Shown: positions 7,063-14,885, numbered from the stretch's first letter. The stretch: 15,602 nt of DNA from JAALKW01 sp963974485 (GCA_963974485.1 CAXBBS010000024.1:1-15602), one strand, 5' to 3'. The notes: generated by a model from the letters alone, not told the origin. A program made the numbers and translations.

Positions 7063-7992
7063 ATGAAACGATGGGATGTTTCAGACATGGTGGATATTGG
7101 CCGCAAATTGTTTGCCAAAATTTACAAACAAAAACACCATGCAAACCCTAATCACGATGTTCATTTTATGGCTCGAGAACTGGATGGATGGCTAGTACAA
7201 GGCATTGAATCCATGTGTGACGGTAGCTACACACCGCGCCATCTTAAACGCCATTACTTTCCAGATGAAATGGTTGACCAACTGCATTTATCTGACCGAA
7301 TTTTCCAAAATATTTTGCTTAAACAATTAAAGCCAACGTTTACGCACGTGATGAATCCTAATTGCTACCATTTACACGGGCCAAGTGGCGTGAAGCTTGC
7401 CACCCAGCGGATTCGAGACGTGCTTCGAGCACAAAACCCCCAATACATCATTCGTGCGGATATTAAATCCTTTTACAAATCCATCCCGCATCACCTATTA
7501 ATTCAGGATATCAAGCAGCATTATCATGACGAAAAAGTACGAGCCATGCTGGAGCAAATCATCATCAATCCCATTGAAACACCAAGGGGATACAAAAATG
7601 CCGATCACGGCATTGCATTACGCGGGCCGTTGTCACAGTTTTTCAGTGGCATTTATTTAAAACCGCTGGATGATGCCTTTGAAACCATGGATGTCTCCTA
7701 TTTCCGATACCAAGACGATATCCTTATTTTCTGCAAGTCTAAACGGCAGCTTAATCGCTGCAAACAACGCATGATGGCGGTATTAAAAGAAAGGCACCTT
7801 CGTTTATCACGTAAAAAAACGCGCATAGGTCATATAAAAACAGGATTTCACTTTTTAGGCATCAACTATCCGGGAACGCAAACCTCGGATAACACCGACG
7901 TGACACAGGCAACTGAACGCTCCGTTATTCAACCAAGCCCTGACATAAAACCAGCCGAATTGACTGGGGGGGGCAGATATATCAACGGATAA
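7063..7992 (+). CDS. Reverse transcriptase, N-terminal/catalytic part, 309 aa (frameshifted)
   Basis: All core RT blocks are present. HYFPDEMVDQLHLSDRIFQN (about 64-83) matches the fingers motif. RADIKSFYKSI (131-141) is motif A with Asp133. GIALRGPLSQFFSGIYLKPLD (183-203) is motif B. YFRYQDDILIFC (213-224) is motif C with the YxDD box (Asp218, Asp219), and GFHFLGINY (261-269) closes the palm. Motif B reads RGPLSQ rather than the QGxxxSP of group II introns; the SQ pair recalls diversity-generating RTs, but the spacing differs. The frame ends 16 codons after TGGGRYING begins to deviate, because an eight-G run (7966-7973) shifts it; dropping one G joins it to the second part. The start is the ATG at 7063 (a TTG at 7054 is also possible); the Shine-Dalgarno is poor. 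No intron RNA, retron msr/msd or template repeat was recognised nearby. Confidence 0.8.
   Translation: MKRWDVSDMVDIGRKLFAKIYKQKHHANPNHDVHFMARELDGWLVQGIESMCDGSYTPRHLKRHYFPDEMVDQLHLSDRIFQNILLKQLKPTFTHVMNPNCYHLHGPSGVKLATQRIRDVLRAQNPQYIIRADIKSFYKSIPHHLLIQDIKQHYHDEKVRAMLEQIIINPIETPRGYKNADHGIALRGPLSQFFSGIYLKPLDDAFETMDVSYFRYQDDILIFCKSKRQLNRCKQRMMAVLKERHLRLSRKKTRIGHIKTGFHFLGINYPGTQTSDNTDVTQATERSVIQPSPDIKPAELTGGGRYING
7966..7973 (+). other. G8 homopolymer at the RT frameshift
   Basis: Eight consecutive G follow ACT in the linker between the RT core and its C-terminal domain. With seven G the two frames join as ...ELTGGADIST.... The tract could be a phase-variable switch, a polymerase-slippage site or a sequencing error. 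Confidence 0.7.
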
Positions 7993-8302
7993 TCAAATGC
8001 CTGTGCTGGGTAGCATCGTCCCGCATCCAAGGACGCTACGAAAAGCACGCGAGCATGTTTTAGCCATGGTCAACAGTGGGGTCTCTCCCTTCCGGATCAG
8101 AAGTTACTTGCATCGCTGGGCCACATGGTGGGTAAGCACCGCACAAAACTGGCAGTACCACGAATTATTGACTTGGTTTTTGAACATGTGTTGGGATTTA
8201 AAGCCGGCAGTGTATGCCGCCGGCCTGCTTCATCACGCCATGATCAAGCTCGCAAACCATAATTCGGTGTCTCCACGTTCAGGGTTTCACGCGCCTCTGT
8301 GA
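7967..8302 (+). CDS. Reverse transcriptase, C-terminal part in the shifted frame
   Basis: From the G-run onward the other frame reads GGADISTDNQMPVLGSIVPHP and continues for about 110 codons to TGA 8300-8302. It is helical and tryptophan-rich (IRSYLHRWATWWVSTAQNW, then LLTWFLNMCWDL), consistent with a thumb or C-terminal RNA-binding extension. I read it as the rest of the RT. If translated alone it could start at ATG 7997, but no ribosome site supports that. The last 59 bp overlap the 3' end of the 829-aa gene on the other strand, which suggests that the final residues on one side or the other are not ancestral. Confidence 0.6.
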   Translation, partial: GGADISTDNQMPVLGSIVPHPRTLRKAREHVLAMVNSGVSPFRIRSYLHRWATWWVSTAQNWQYHELLTWFLNMCWDLKPAVYAAGLLHHAMIKLANHNSVSPRSGFHAPL

Positions 8303-10733
8303 GATCAGCGGTTCTTACTTTATCAAGGCGGCTAACGGCCGCCAAATCAACACGGGCAGGCGGGACGTCCAGCCGCAGAAGGTCCGCGGCTGCAACCGCC
8401 AGGAATACACGCGGACGCCGCGCACGCTCGCTGGCCAAAGCAAAATCAAACCCGAGACCAGAAGCAACCGAAGGAAGAGGGAACCACGCATCATGGGAGT
8501 CGGTAATCAAATTATAAAATGAACGAGAGCGAGGCAACCGAGGCTCATTAAATTCTGGACAGGGGTCAAATGAGCGGTCCGGTCTGCAATATTCGTTGGC
8601 GATATGTACGGGAACTTCCCGCTGAGCCTTACCTACGTCGAGCCAGGCTTGAGCCCGCTGGTGAGAATCCCAGCTATCATAATGCGTCACGTAGGTATCC
8701 AGTGCTGTGATTAGCGATTTAAAATCAAAGGTTAATTTATTGCTGATGGCATTGGCGGGGGATGTATAAAAAAACGAGGTCATCCTGTATTGCTTATGGT
8801 GGTCTAATGCTTTTTTAAGCTGTTCATATTCTGTTGCGGTGAACGGGAGCGTTTGATAACTGGCTGCGGAGACCTGTTGTATTTTTGGCAGGTTTTGACC
8901 CACCATCGCTTGTAATTGACGAAATTCCTCGGGGCTTAAGTCTTTCAGCACAAAGCTCACGTCATAATGTGGGTTTTGATAATCAACTCCATGTTGTTGA
9001 TAAGCAAGGCCTGAGCGCTCCATTTCGTTTACTTTGTCTAACATTAACGTTTTGGTCGCATCATCCATGTGGCGTTCGAGCATGCGACTCATGTGGGTGT
9101 CTTTAGCCCAATAGGCGTATTCGTAGGCGGTGCAGTTAAACGTTCGGCCCGAGTAATCGGTAAATCGAGCAGGCGTTGTCAGGAGGGTTTGTTTGTTATC
9201 GGAGGCTTTTAAGATAGCCTCTGCTTCGTCTTGATTGCCTTTGGCGACATCGTCTGGAAACTGACGCAGTTGGAAAGCCGGTAAAGCACGACAGGCATCG
9301 ACCACTTCTTTGGGGAGCTTATCCCATTCGATGGTGTCTAATTTATCCACGAGTGCTTCGGGCTCGATTTCCACCGTCATCACCGCCTCATCTTGAGGTC
9401 TCATAACATCGGGATGCGTGGCCGCTTCTTCACGAATTTCAGCAAAATAGGCTCGGTTTGGCCCTGTGGTTGCTATATTCGCGAAGTCTGTGCAAATCAA
9501 ACCTTTTTGCGTGAAGAATACAGCGTGTTCATCACGAGCTTCGGTATCCAGTATCATGAAATCATCCATGTGTGGATTTTCTTTGGTGGCCGTGACGGTA
9601 CGATAGGTGATTTCAAATTTGGCTTGAATCGCGTCTTTATCGGCTGCGCTTAAATCACGCGATAGCTTAAATACCTTTTTGTGTGAATTAATAAACATGA
9701 TGATGGCATGTTCCACATCATCACCGTTTGTTAAGGCGTTTGATACTGTATCGACGAGTGCCTGACTTAATGCCGCGTTATTATCTAGAATTTGTCCGAA
9801 ATTTTCGTTGCTAATGTTTTGTGCGCGACAATGAATATTTAAAACGGCTAGGTAAAATTGTGTCATGATTGACAGGCGTTCGGCTTGTTCTGCTGGTGTT
9901 GTATACGCACCATGATAAAACGGTGAGCCTGTAAATGAGGCCGATAGGTTCGGTGCACAAAACCCTAGCAATGTATTAACGTAACCTTCTCGGGTTTCCT
10001 CTTCACCAATCAGTTCCCTCATCCTATCGATATTCGCTTTACTAGCCTCTTTTTCCTCCTCGCGCTGCCCATTAGACCATGGTTCGATATAACGCTGAAA
10101 ATCCACAGGTGTGTCAAACAAACGCTGGCATTGCTCGGTTAATACGCGCTGGATGTCTTCAAAGCTTGCATCTTGAGATAAAGCGCTTAAGGTCGCGGTG
10201 ACAAGCTCTGTACGTGGGTCGGGTTTCCCCAGGGTAAGCCCCGGAAATACCTTATGCATTTGATTATATAACGGTGATGATGGCGTACCTGAAAAATCAT
10301 TACCTCGCTTAATGGTAAACACCGGATTAACCACGTTGCCGTAATTGTCTTGCTCGCATGGTCGTAGTTGAATGCTGTATAAGTTCGAAGGTTTGGCTAA
10401 AAAATCGTTGACCGTATCTTGATAACCTTCTCTCATATTACGGACTGCATCAAGGTAGATATTAATTTGGCGTAGGCGCTCTTGTTTAATGCTGTGTCCG
10501 GTATCGCCCTCTTCAAGCAACGAGATATGAAATTCCAGAACGTTTTTATACGATTCTAGTTCGCTGAAACCGCCACCACCAAAAAATGCATCGACCTCTG
10601 CCGTTGAGCGACAGGTGTTATCGGTGCTGATATCCTGCCCGCCAACAAACGGCACGAGCAGGTGCACGCGATTGGTCGCGGGGTTAACGTGGATGTAGCG
10701 TGGTGATGTAGGCTCAATGAGTGGAATAAGCAT
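8244..10733 (-). CDS. Large hypothetical protein, 829 aa, candidate effector
   Basis: The start chosen is the ATG at 10733 (MLIPLIEPTSPRYIHVNPAT), with GAGG about 8 bp upstream. The frame is open to 10844, but that adds an implausible basic/hydrophobic leader. No enzyme family is recognised. The N-terminal region has a glycine patch (FFGGGGFSELESY); the middle is mixed helical, acidic and rich in Gln, Asn and Asp. There is no signal peptide or membrane segment. The last about 160 residues (GKAQREVPVHIANEYC, then DRSFDPCPEFNEPRLPRS, then GLGFDFA and DLAAVSRLDKVRT) remind me of a C-terminal segment carried by large Legionella proteins; this is from memory and unverified. The coding DNA for the final about 55 residues (8300-8465) is far more GC-rich than the rest. 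The gene follows the two coiled-coil genes on the same strand after 162 bp and may have its own promoter. Confidence 0.78.
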   Translation of the reverse strand: MLIPLIEPTSPRYIHVNPATNRVHLLVPFVGGQDISTDNTCRSTAEVDAFFGGGGFSELESYKNVLEFHISLLEEGDTGHSIKQERLRQINIYLDAVRNMREGYQDTVNDFLAKPSNLYSIQLRPCEQDNYGNVVNPVFTIKRGNDFSGTPSSPLYNQMHKVFPGLTLGKPDPRTELVTATLSALSQDASFEDIQRVLTEQCQRLFDTPVDFQRYIEPWSNGQREEEKEASKANIDRMRELIGEEETREGYVNTLLGFCAPNLSASFTGSPFYHGAYTTPAEQAERLSIMTQFYLAVLNIHCRAQNISNENFGQILDNNAALSQALVDTVSNALTNGDDVEHAIIMFINSHKKVFKLSRDLSAADKDAIQAKFEITYRTVTATKENPHMDDFMILDTEARDEHAVFFTQKGLICTDFANIATTGPNRAYFAEIREEAATHPDVMRPQDEAVMTVEIEPEALVDKLDTIEWDKLPKEVVDACRALPAFQLRQFPDDVAKGNQDEAEAILKASDNKQTLLTTPARFTDYSGRTFNCTAYEYAYWAKDTHMSRMLERHMDDATKTLMLDKVNEMERSGLAYQQHGVDYQNPHYDVSFVLKDLSPEEFRQLQAMVGQNLPKIQQVSAASYQTLPFTATEYEQLKKALDHHKQYRMTSFFYTSPANAISNKLTFDFKSLITALDTYVTHYDSWDSHQRAQAWLDVGKAQREVPVHIANEYCRPDRSFDPCPEFNEPRLPRSRSFYNLITDSHDAWFPLPSVASGLGFDFALASERARRPRVFLAVAAADLLRLDVPPARVDLAAVSRLDKVRTADLTEARETLNVETPNYGLRA

Positions 10734-10895
10734 GGGTCTTGCCTCATGTGTTGTGTAAATTCGCTTTATGATGATTATTATAGGCCATGTTTGACAAAAT
10801 AACGTCATTAATTCAGCAAAGGGCTTTCGTTTTTTCTGACCCAAGGGGTAAGTTATGGGCTACCTTCTATTTCGCGACAGCGACTAAAACAAAAA
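10734..10895 (-). promoter_or_regulatory. Leader between the coiled-coil gene and the 829-aa gene
   Basis: This 162-bp gap contains a TATAAT at about 10780 on the minus strand, in the sequence GGCCTATAATAATC, about 45 bp upstream of the start at 10733. No convincing -35 is present at 16-18 bp. No terminator hairpin was seen after the upstream stop (10896), so read-through from the coiled-coil operon is also possible. Confidence 0.3.
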
Positions 10896-11948
10896 TCAAA
10901 ATAAGGAAGGAAATGCAAACGCATATCCGCCTGAATTTTTCTCTGAACGGGATTGATGACACGCCTTGCTCACGCTATCGGCGCGTTGAATTTCTTTTAA
11001 TGCCTGGTCAAAATCCGAAAAGTCTTCGTCAGCATGGCTTACGGAAACTGTATGGCTCGTGCTCGCTACCTTATTAGGGTTGCGATGCAACTCAATCTCA
11101 CGGTCGATTTCAGTGAAGTGCGCCGCTGTCTTATCACTTATGGATGGGGCTTCAACATCACCACCTTGAAGTCCTAATGATTCAGATGAAACATGGGTTT
11201 TTAGCTCTTGCTCAACGGTTGTAACAAGACCTGTGAGTGTCGATGTCAATGCTTCAGCCTCTTGCAACCTATTTTGAAGCTCGGTGCACATCCCATCAAG
11301 CTCGGCTTTGTCTAATGCTACCCCATTTTGATGTGCAGATAGTTTCTCGGCTACCTCACCCAGCGCTTCAATAAGTGATGTGTAGCGAAGGTTATGACCT
11401 CGCATAACACCTACATTCTCTTTCAACTCAAATATTCCCTCAGAGCGCGTCATGGTTAATTCATTGAGCGATTTGAACACCATGGTGATTTTTCTTCCTA
11501 AAACACAAAAGGACTCAATAGATGTCTTGAGTGACGCTTCCATCTTGGGAATGTCGTCTAAAAACAAGGTGTCACGCTGCCTCACGAGTTCTGCGTGCTC
11601 TTCTATAATAGCGGTAGCCGTCGCATACAGCGCCGTCACTAATCCAGTGAGAAGCCATGCAACCCCTATGAATGCCCCAACAAGATAACTGACCGAAACA
11701 ACCGTCCCACCGAGCCAAAGCTTTTCCCCGTGAGATTTATTGCTGTACCACTCTGCAAATTGGTCGATACGACTTTTCCGTTGTTGATAAAGTTCCGCCA
11801 GCGCACTAAGGCTAGGACTCATTCCGCCAATAATGCGAACCTGAGCCTGTAAATCATAGAGTAAAGCATCATTAGCGCTACGTTCAGGCACGTCTTCTTG
11901 AATATGGCGTTCATGGGGGGAATTTAACTCAACATTAATGGATGGCAT
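10896..11948 (-). CDS. Coiled-coil membrane protein, 350 aa
   Basis: The ATG at 11948 has AAGGCGG 5 bp upstream; that ribosome site overlaps the stop codon of the preceding gene, so the two are translationally linked. A long hydrophobic stretch (about 78-115: LWLGGTVVSVSYLVGAFIGVAWL and onwards) can hold two membrane passes as a hairpin. Helical, heptad-like regions follow at about 117-250 (MEASLKTSIESF, MCTELQNRLQEAEALTSTLT). The C-terminal about 90 residues are polar and probably disordered, with an acidic patch (HADEDFSDFDQALKEIQ). A hairpin anchor followed by coiled coil is common in host-membrane effectors of Legionella-like bacteria, but also in cell-surface and phage-defence proteins. 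No enzymatic motif is seen. It is probably a partner of the 269-aa protein. Confidence 0.75.
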   Translation of the reverse strand: MPSINVELNSPHERHIQEDVPERSANDALLYDLQAQVRIIGGMSPSLSALAELYQQRKSRIDQFAEWYSNKSHGEKLWLGGTVVSVSYLVGAFIGVAWLLTGLVTALYATATAIIEEHAELVRQRDTLFLDDIPKMEASLKTSIESFCVLGRKITMVFKSLNELTMTRSEGIFELKENVGVMRGHNLRYTSLIEALGEVAEKLSAHQNGVALDKAELDGMCTELQNRLQEAEALTSTLTGLVTTVEQELKTHVSSESLGLQGGDVEAPSISDKTAAHFTEIDREIELHRNPNKVASTSHTVSVSHADEDFSDFDQALKEIQRADSVSKACHQSRSEKNSGGYAFAFPSLF

Positions 11949-11958
11949 AACAACCGCC

Positions 11959-12768
11959 TTAAGAAAAAAGATTAAGTGAAAAATGGGTACCTGCGTTTTT
12001 CTTATCTTCAGCTTGTTCGTTAATCTGGTTACGTAGATCATCAACCTCACGCTGTTTGTCACCCACTAGGGCAAGAGCGGTATTCATCCGCGAGGCGTAC
12101 CCTGACACTTTCGCCTCAAGACTTTCTACTTTAGCTTGAAGACCCACATGTTCTACGCTCTTTTCTTTCAAAACATCTAAGAGCATTTCTGCGCGTGAAG
12201 CATAACCTTCAGTTTCAAGAAGAAGACGTGCATTCTCAACCCTAAGTGTCTGCATCTCTCGGTTGCTTTGAAGCAACTCAGGAAGGTGAGCTAAAGATGC
12301 AGCCATCTCTTGAACCATTGATTGCTGCAACGCAAGACTAGATTGAGTATTGATTTGAGCTTCAATGGCATGTTGAATCTCACCGCTATTTTCTTCCCGT
12401 GAATCAACAACTACGGTCACGGCCTCATCTAACTGCTCGGTGACGTCTCTCAGCTCGATTAAATTGAACTCATAGTCTGCTGATGCTTCGTTCACACGTG
12501 TGTTTTGTTGTGTGGTATCTCCCGCAACCTGATGCAGATGCTCAGATATTTCTGTTACCAACGCATCAGCATTTCGATGGGCCACTTGGCCAACATTTTC
12601 TGCTGTCGCGTGAAAGGCTGGCAGAGCATTTCGATATGCCGCACACAAATTAAAATATAAATCAGCATTGATATCAATATGCTTGGCAACCGTTGCAGTT
12701 GCGTAAGCTATCACAACGCCTTGAGCGGCCGGCGATGAAGCCAGAGTAAGCGCTAGAAGCGGTAACAA
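11959..12768 (-). CDS. Coiled-coil protein with N-terminal hydrophobic segment, 269 aa, TTG start
   Basis: The start is a TTG at 12768, because it has a near-perfect ribosome site, AAGGAG, 7 bp upstream; no ATG near the 5' end is comparably placed. The first about 28 residues (MLPLLALTLASSPAAQGVVIAY) are hydrophobic without N-terminal charges, and could be a membrane anchor or an uncleaved signal. Residues about 60-130 and 170-255 are long helical heptad stretches (LLETEGYASRAEMLLDVLKE, then LQAKVESLEAKVSGYASRM) typical of extended coiled coils. YASRxxxxL occurs twice. It ends LNLFS 10 bp before the 350-aa gene, and both are one operon. A likely promoter lies at 12830-12857. The function is unknown; a structural or tethering role with the next protein is inference. 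Confidence 0.75.
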   Translation of the reverse strand: MLPLLALTLASSPAAQGVVIAYATATVAKHIDINADLYFNLCAAYRNALPAFHATAENVGQVAHRNADALVTEISEHLHQVAGDTTQQNTRVNEASADYEFNLIELRDVTEQLDEAVTVVVDSREENSGEIQHAIEAQINTQSSLALQQSMVQEMAASLAHLPELLQSNREMQTLRVENARLLLETEGYASRAEMLLDVLKEKSVEHVGLQAKVESLEAKVSGYASRMNTALALVGDKQREVDDLRNQINEQAEDKKNAGTHFSLNLFS

Positions 12769-12829
12769 CGTACTTCTCCTTCATGTTTAACACAAGTGGT
12801 GGGCTACAAGACCCCGTTGATTTGCGCTC

Positions 12830-12857
12830 ATTTTACACAGTAAGAAGTGGTTATGAA
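12830..12857 (-). promoter_or_regulatory. Putative promoter of the coiled-coil operon
   Basis: On the minus strand -35 TTCATA (12857-12852) and -10 TAAAAT (12835-12830) are 16 bp apart, about 60 bp upstream of the TTG start. The -10 matches 5 of 6 and the -35 4 of 6 consensus bases. Confidence 0.4.
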
Positions 12858-12905
12858 ATTGGTGTCTAGCTCGTTGAACTGTAAGACAGGGCTTACATCA
12901 CTCAC

Positions 12906-12934
12906 TTGATGCAGATTCTGTGATACGATAATGT
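12906..12934 (+). promoter_or_regulatory. Putative promoter of the acetyltransferase gene
   Basis: TTGATG (12906-12911) and TAATGT (12929-12934) are separated by 17 bp and lie 27 bp upstream of the ATG at 12962. The -10 is weak. It is divergent from the coiled-coil operon promoter. Confidence 0.35.
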
Positions 12935-12961
12935 CTATCACTTTCGCTTCGGACCACAACG

Positions 12962-13543
12962 ATGTGTGCACTCATAGAAACCGAACGCTTAATTCTTAGG
13001 CCGCCTCAGTCGGGCGATGAAATCCCCCTGAACAAACTCATCAATCGTTCACAGGAATCACTGAAGCCCTGGGTGGCTTGGGCGCATAATACGCGCATTA
13101 GCACCACATTGCAGTTTGTGGAGCATGCCGTTGAGCAATGGGACTCTAACAAACAATCTAATTTTCCCATGGTGATTTTTCACAAAGAAGATGCCTGCCT
13201 AATTGGGTGCTCTGGTTTCAATGAAAAAAGCAACCCTTCAGTGCCCTTCTATGAGCCAGGATATTGGCTTGACTCAAACTACACCGGACGTGGGTTAGCA
13301 ACCGAATTCACGACAGCACTCACACGCTACGCTTTTGGAAAACTCAAAGCCAAACGCGTACAAATATCCATTCAAGCGAACAATGAAAAAAGCATCAACG
13401 TCGCCAAACGCTGTGGTTTTGAGCTGGAGGCTACCCTCCGTAACGCCTGTGTTGATACCCTCACAGGAAAAGCCGCCGATGTGTCTGTCTTTGCTTGTTT
13501 TGACACTCAAAACCTCCCACCCCATCACGCAACATGGAAATAA
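12962..13543 (+). CDS. GNAT acetyltransferase, RimJ/RimL-like, 193 aa
   Basis: This is a typical Acetyltransf_3-type GNAT. The opening IETERLILRPPQSGDE is the usual first strand; the acetyl-CoA pyrophosphate loop is in YTGRGLATEFTTAL (about 107-120, the R/QxxGxG/A motif); and VQISIQANNEKSINVAKRCG (about 136-155) followed by FELEATLRN is the conserved C-terminal strand-helix-strand. The length fits the family. Members transfer acetyl from acetyl-CoA to N-terminal or other amines, in RimJ/RimL to ribosomal proteins; the true substrate is not evident, and antibiotic or toxin acetylation is possible. The ATG at 12962 has only a weak ribosome site. The gene converges on the replication-type gene with a 5-bp gap and no visible terminator, so the two transcripts are likely to interfere. 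Confidence 0.9.
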   Translation: MCALIETERLILRPPQSGDEIPLNKLINRSQESLKPWVAWAHNTRISTTLQFVEHAVEQWDSNKQSNFPMVIFHKEDACLIGCSGFNEKSNPSVPFYEPGYWLDSNYTGRGLATEFTTALTRYAFGKLKAKRVQISIQANNEKSINVAKRCGFELEATLRNACVDTLTGKAADVSVFACFDTQNLPPHHATWK

Positions 13544-13548
13544 TCACC

Positions 13549-14784
13549 TCAAGCCGCCTTTTGATGCTTCGCCATCTCCATCATCCCAAGTTGGTCGTGT
13601 AGTTTTGCAAGCTTTATCGCCGTACCCTCAACCACACGTTCGTTCATCGAGTTAGGTTGTCGCTTATATTGCGCTTCCATCATGCTTAAGTAGCGTGTTT
13701 CAGTTGCTATCAAGGCTTGGAGCTCTTGATAAGCTTGGGCCTCTGCATTCATCGCTGTGATATGGCTGTATTTGCACGCTTTAGCCTCAGATGACGAGTA
13801 TAACGTGTCTCCCCTACTCTCTTGTTGCTTGAGCTTGTGTGCGCGCACAACCTGTTTTTCTTGCTTAGCTTTAAATACTTGCCCTACGTCCCAGTGGTTG
13901 TAGAAACCCTTCGGTGTACACCACCGCTTCTCACGCATGAGTTTTGCAATCAGGTTCATGCGATGGTGCATGTCTTGAATGCCGGGAAATTGTTTTTCAG
14001 TGTTCAGTAGCGAGAATACAATCTCAGAGAATACTTGCTCAGGGTTTGAAAACTCAAGTTGATACTGGGTATTCAGGTTACGCATCGTGCCCTTGATGTA
14101 GTTTTTGGTCGTCTCAGAGAGTCGCTCCCCGATTTGTTGTTCAACAGCGTAGGTTGGGTAGTTAGAGGGGTTGGTTGCCTTAGGGATTTCTACCCCAGGT
14201 TCTTCAACACAGCTTTCAGGGGTTGGGTTGTGCTCTACAAAGCCGTTATCCCCAAAAGTAACGCTACAAGCTTCCCTAACTGTATTGTTAGTTGAAGTAT
14301 TACAATCTTGTTCTTTATATATGGAAACCGCCAAATTGGCGTTACCGGTCACGCCAACATGTTCCGAAAAAACGCACGGTGTATGGGTTGTGTCTTCCTT
14401 TTTAATGAAAGAAGGCGCTCTCTCCACTGCTTTATTTGCTGCAAGTTGAACCTGACCACCGATACGTGACATCAGTTTTTCGGTCACACGGATGTAGAGG
14501 TTCTTTTTTTTATAAAGGCGCGTGGTTTTCTCAATGTAACCTGCTTCTGCAAACATCTTCAGATAGCGCGTTACAGAGCGCTCTGATAGACGTGAGTCCT
14601 CTGCGATTTGAGAGATGCTACGTGTAAACCACGTATGCCCATCCTCTAGGGTGTAGTTGGATATCTGCCACCAGAAAATAAGCTTGTCCAAGAGTGTCGC
14701 TTGGTTGTAGTTATTCGTGATGTCATGGAGTCGCTCAAACGATGCATGGTGAACCGATGAGAGGTTCCCTGGAATTTTAGCCAT
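13549..14784 (-). CDS. Winged-helix protein, probable plasmid replication initiator, 411 aa
   Basis: The N-terminal domain (about 28-103) is a winged helix: LLDKLIFWWQ, then TRSISQIAEDSRLSERSVTR (recognition helix about 67-80), then LKMFAEAGYIEKTTRLYKKK as the wing. This form, where the HTH follows a 'DKLIFWWQ' helix and a stretch beginning TWFTRS, is found in plasmid and phage replication proteins. The centre (about 110-210) is a poorly conserved linker. The second half has a helical block (ERLSETTKNYIKGTMRNL, then HHRMNLIAKLMREKRWCTPK), and the C terminus (about 340-405) is helical. The ATG at 14784 has AGGGA 7 bp upstream. The placement beside palindromes, an AT-rich stretch and 13-bp tandem repeats supports a Rep role more than the protein itself does. 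A transcriptional regulator is the alternative. Confidence 0.65.
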   Translation of the reverse strand: MAKIPGNLSSVHHASFERLHDITNNYNQATLLDKLIFWWQISNYTLEDGHTWFTRSISQIAEDSRLSERSVTRYLKMFAEAGYIEKTTRLYKKKNLYIRVTEKLMSRIGGQVQLAANKAVERAPSFIKKEDTTHTPCVFSEHVGVTGNANLAVSIYKEQDCNTSTNNTVREACSVTFGDNGFVEHNPTPESCVEEPGVEIPKATNPSNYPTYAVEQQIGERLSETTKNYIKGTMRNLNTQYQLEFSNPEQVFSEIVFSLLNTEKQFPGIQDMHHRMNLIAKLMREKRWCTPKGFYNHWDVGQVFKAKQEKQVVRAHKLKQQESRGDTLYSSSEAKACKYSHITAMNAEAQAYQELQALIATETRYLSMMEAQYKRQPNSMNERVVEGTAIKLAKLHDQLGMMEMAKHQKAA

Positions 14785-14798
14785 AAAATATCCCTATC

Positions 14799-14814
14799 CA
14801 ATAGAATCCTATTG
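14799..14814. promoter_or_regulatory. Palindrome at the ribosome-site side of the rep-like leader
   Basis: CAATAG-AATC-CTATTG is a perfect 6-bp inverted repeat that ends 15 bp upstream of the start codon, just 5' of the AGGGA ribosome site. It could be a repressor site or a small leader hairpin that influences translation. Confidence 0.45.
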
Positions 14815-14835
14815 AAATTTCTTGGGAACAGGGCT

Positions 14836-14864
14836 AACATTTAATGGAGAGTGTATTAAATGTT
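14836..14864. promoter_or_regulatory. 10-bp palindrome overlapping the -10 of the rep-like gene
   Basis: AACATTTAAT (14836-14845) and ATTAAATGTT (14855-14864) are perfectly inverted around 9 bp. The right arm contains the putative -10. This is a classic operator layout for autoregulation. Confidence 0.55.
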
Positions 14865-14885
14865 TAGGGACCCGTCCCTAGTCAA
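14855..14885 (-). promoter_or_regulatory. Putative promoter of the rep-like gene
   Basis: On the minus strand -35 TTGACT (14885-14880) and -10 TTTAAT (14860-14855) are each 5 of 6 consensus, with a long 19-bp spacer. The spacer is filled by the TAGGGAC/GTCCCTA palindrome. Distance to the ATG is about 70 bp. Confidence 0.4.
14865..14880. promoter_or_regulatory. TAGGGAC-CC-GTCCCTA palindrome in the promoter spacer
   Basis: A perfect 7-bp inverted repeat around 2 bp. Its arms contain TAGGG, also the core of the 13-bp tandem repeats at 15526-15602. A shared core between operator and iterons is known in iteron plasmids, where Rep represses its own gene; here it is inference. Confidence 0.5.

Noticed and set aside
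6906..7118. N-terminal extension of the transposase to 7118
   Set aside because: It would overlap the divergent RT start; the ATG at 6905 has a good ribosome site and gives a normal family length.
7063..8302. Diversity-generating retroelement
   Set aside because: Only the SQ in motif B points that way. No template/variable repeat pair was seen near the RT or at the end of the 829-aa gene, and no accessory protein is present.
8299..8517. 72-aa plus-strand ORF in the GC-rich island
   Set aside because: It is a shadow of the 829-aa gene; long open frames are expected on the opposite strand of GC-rich DNA.
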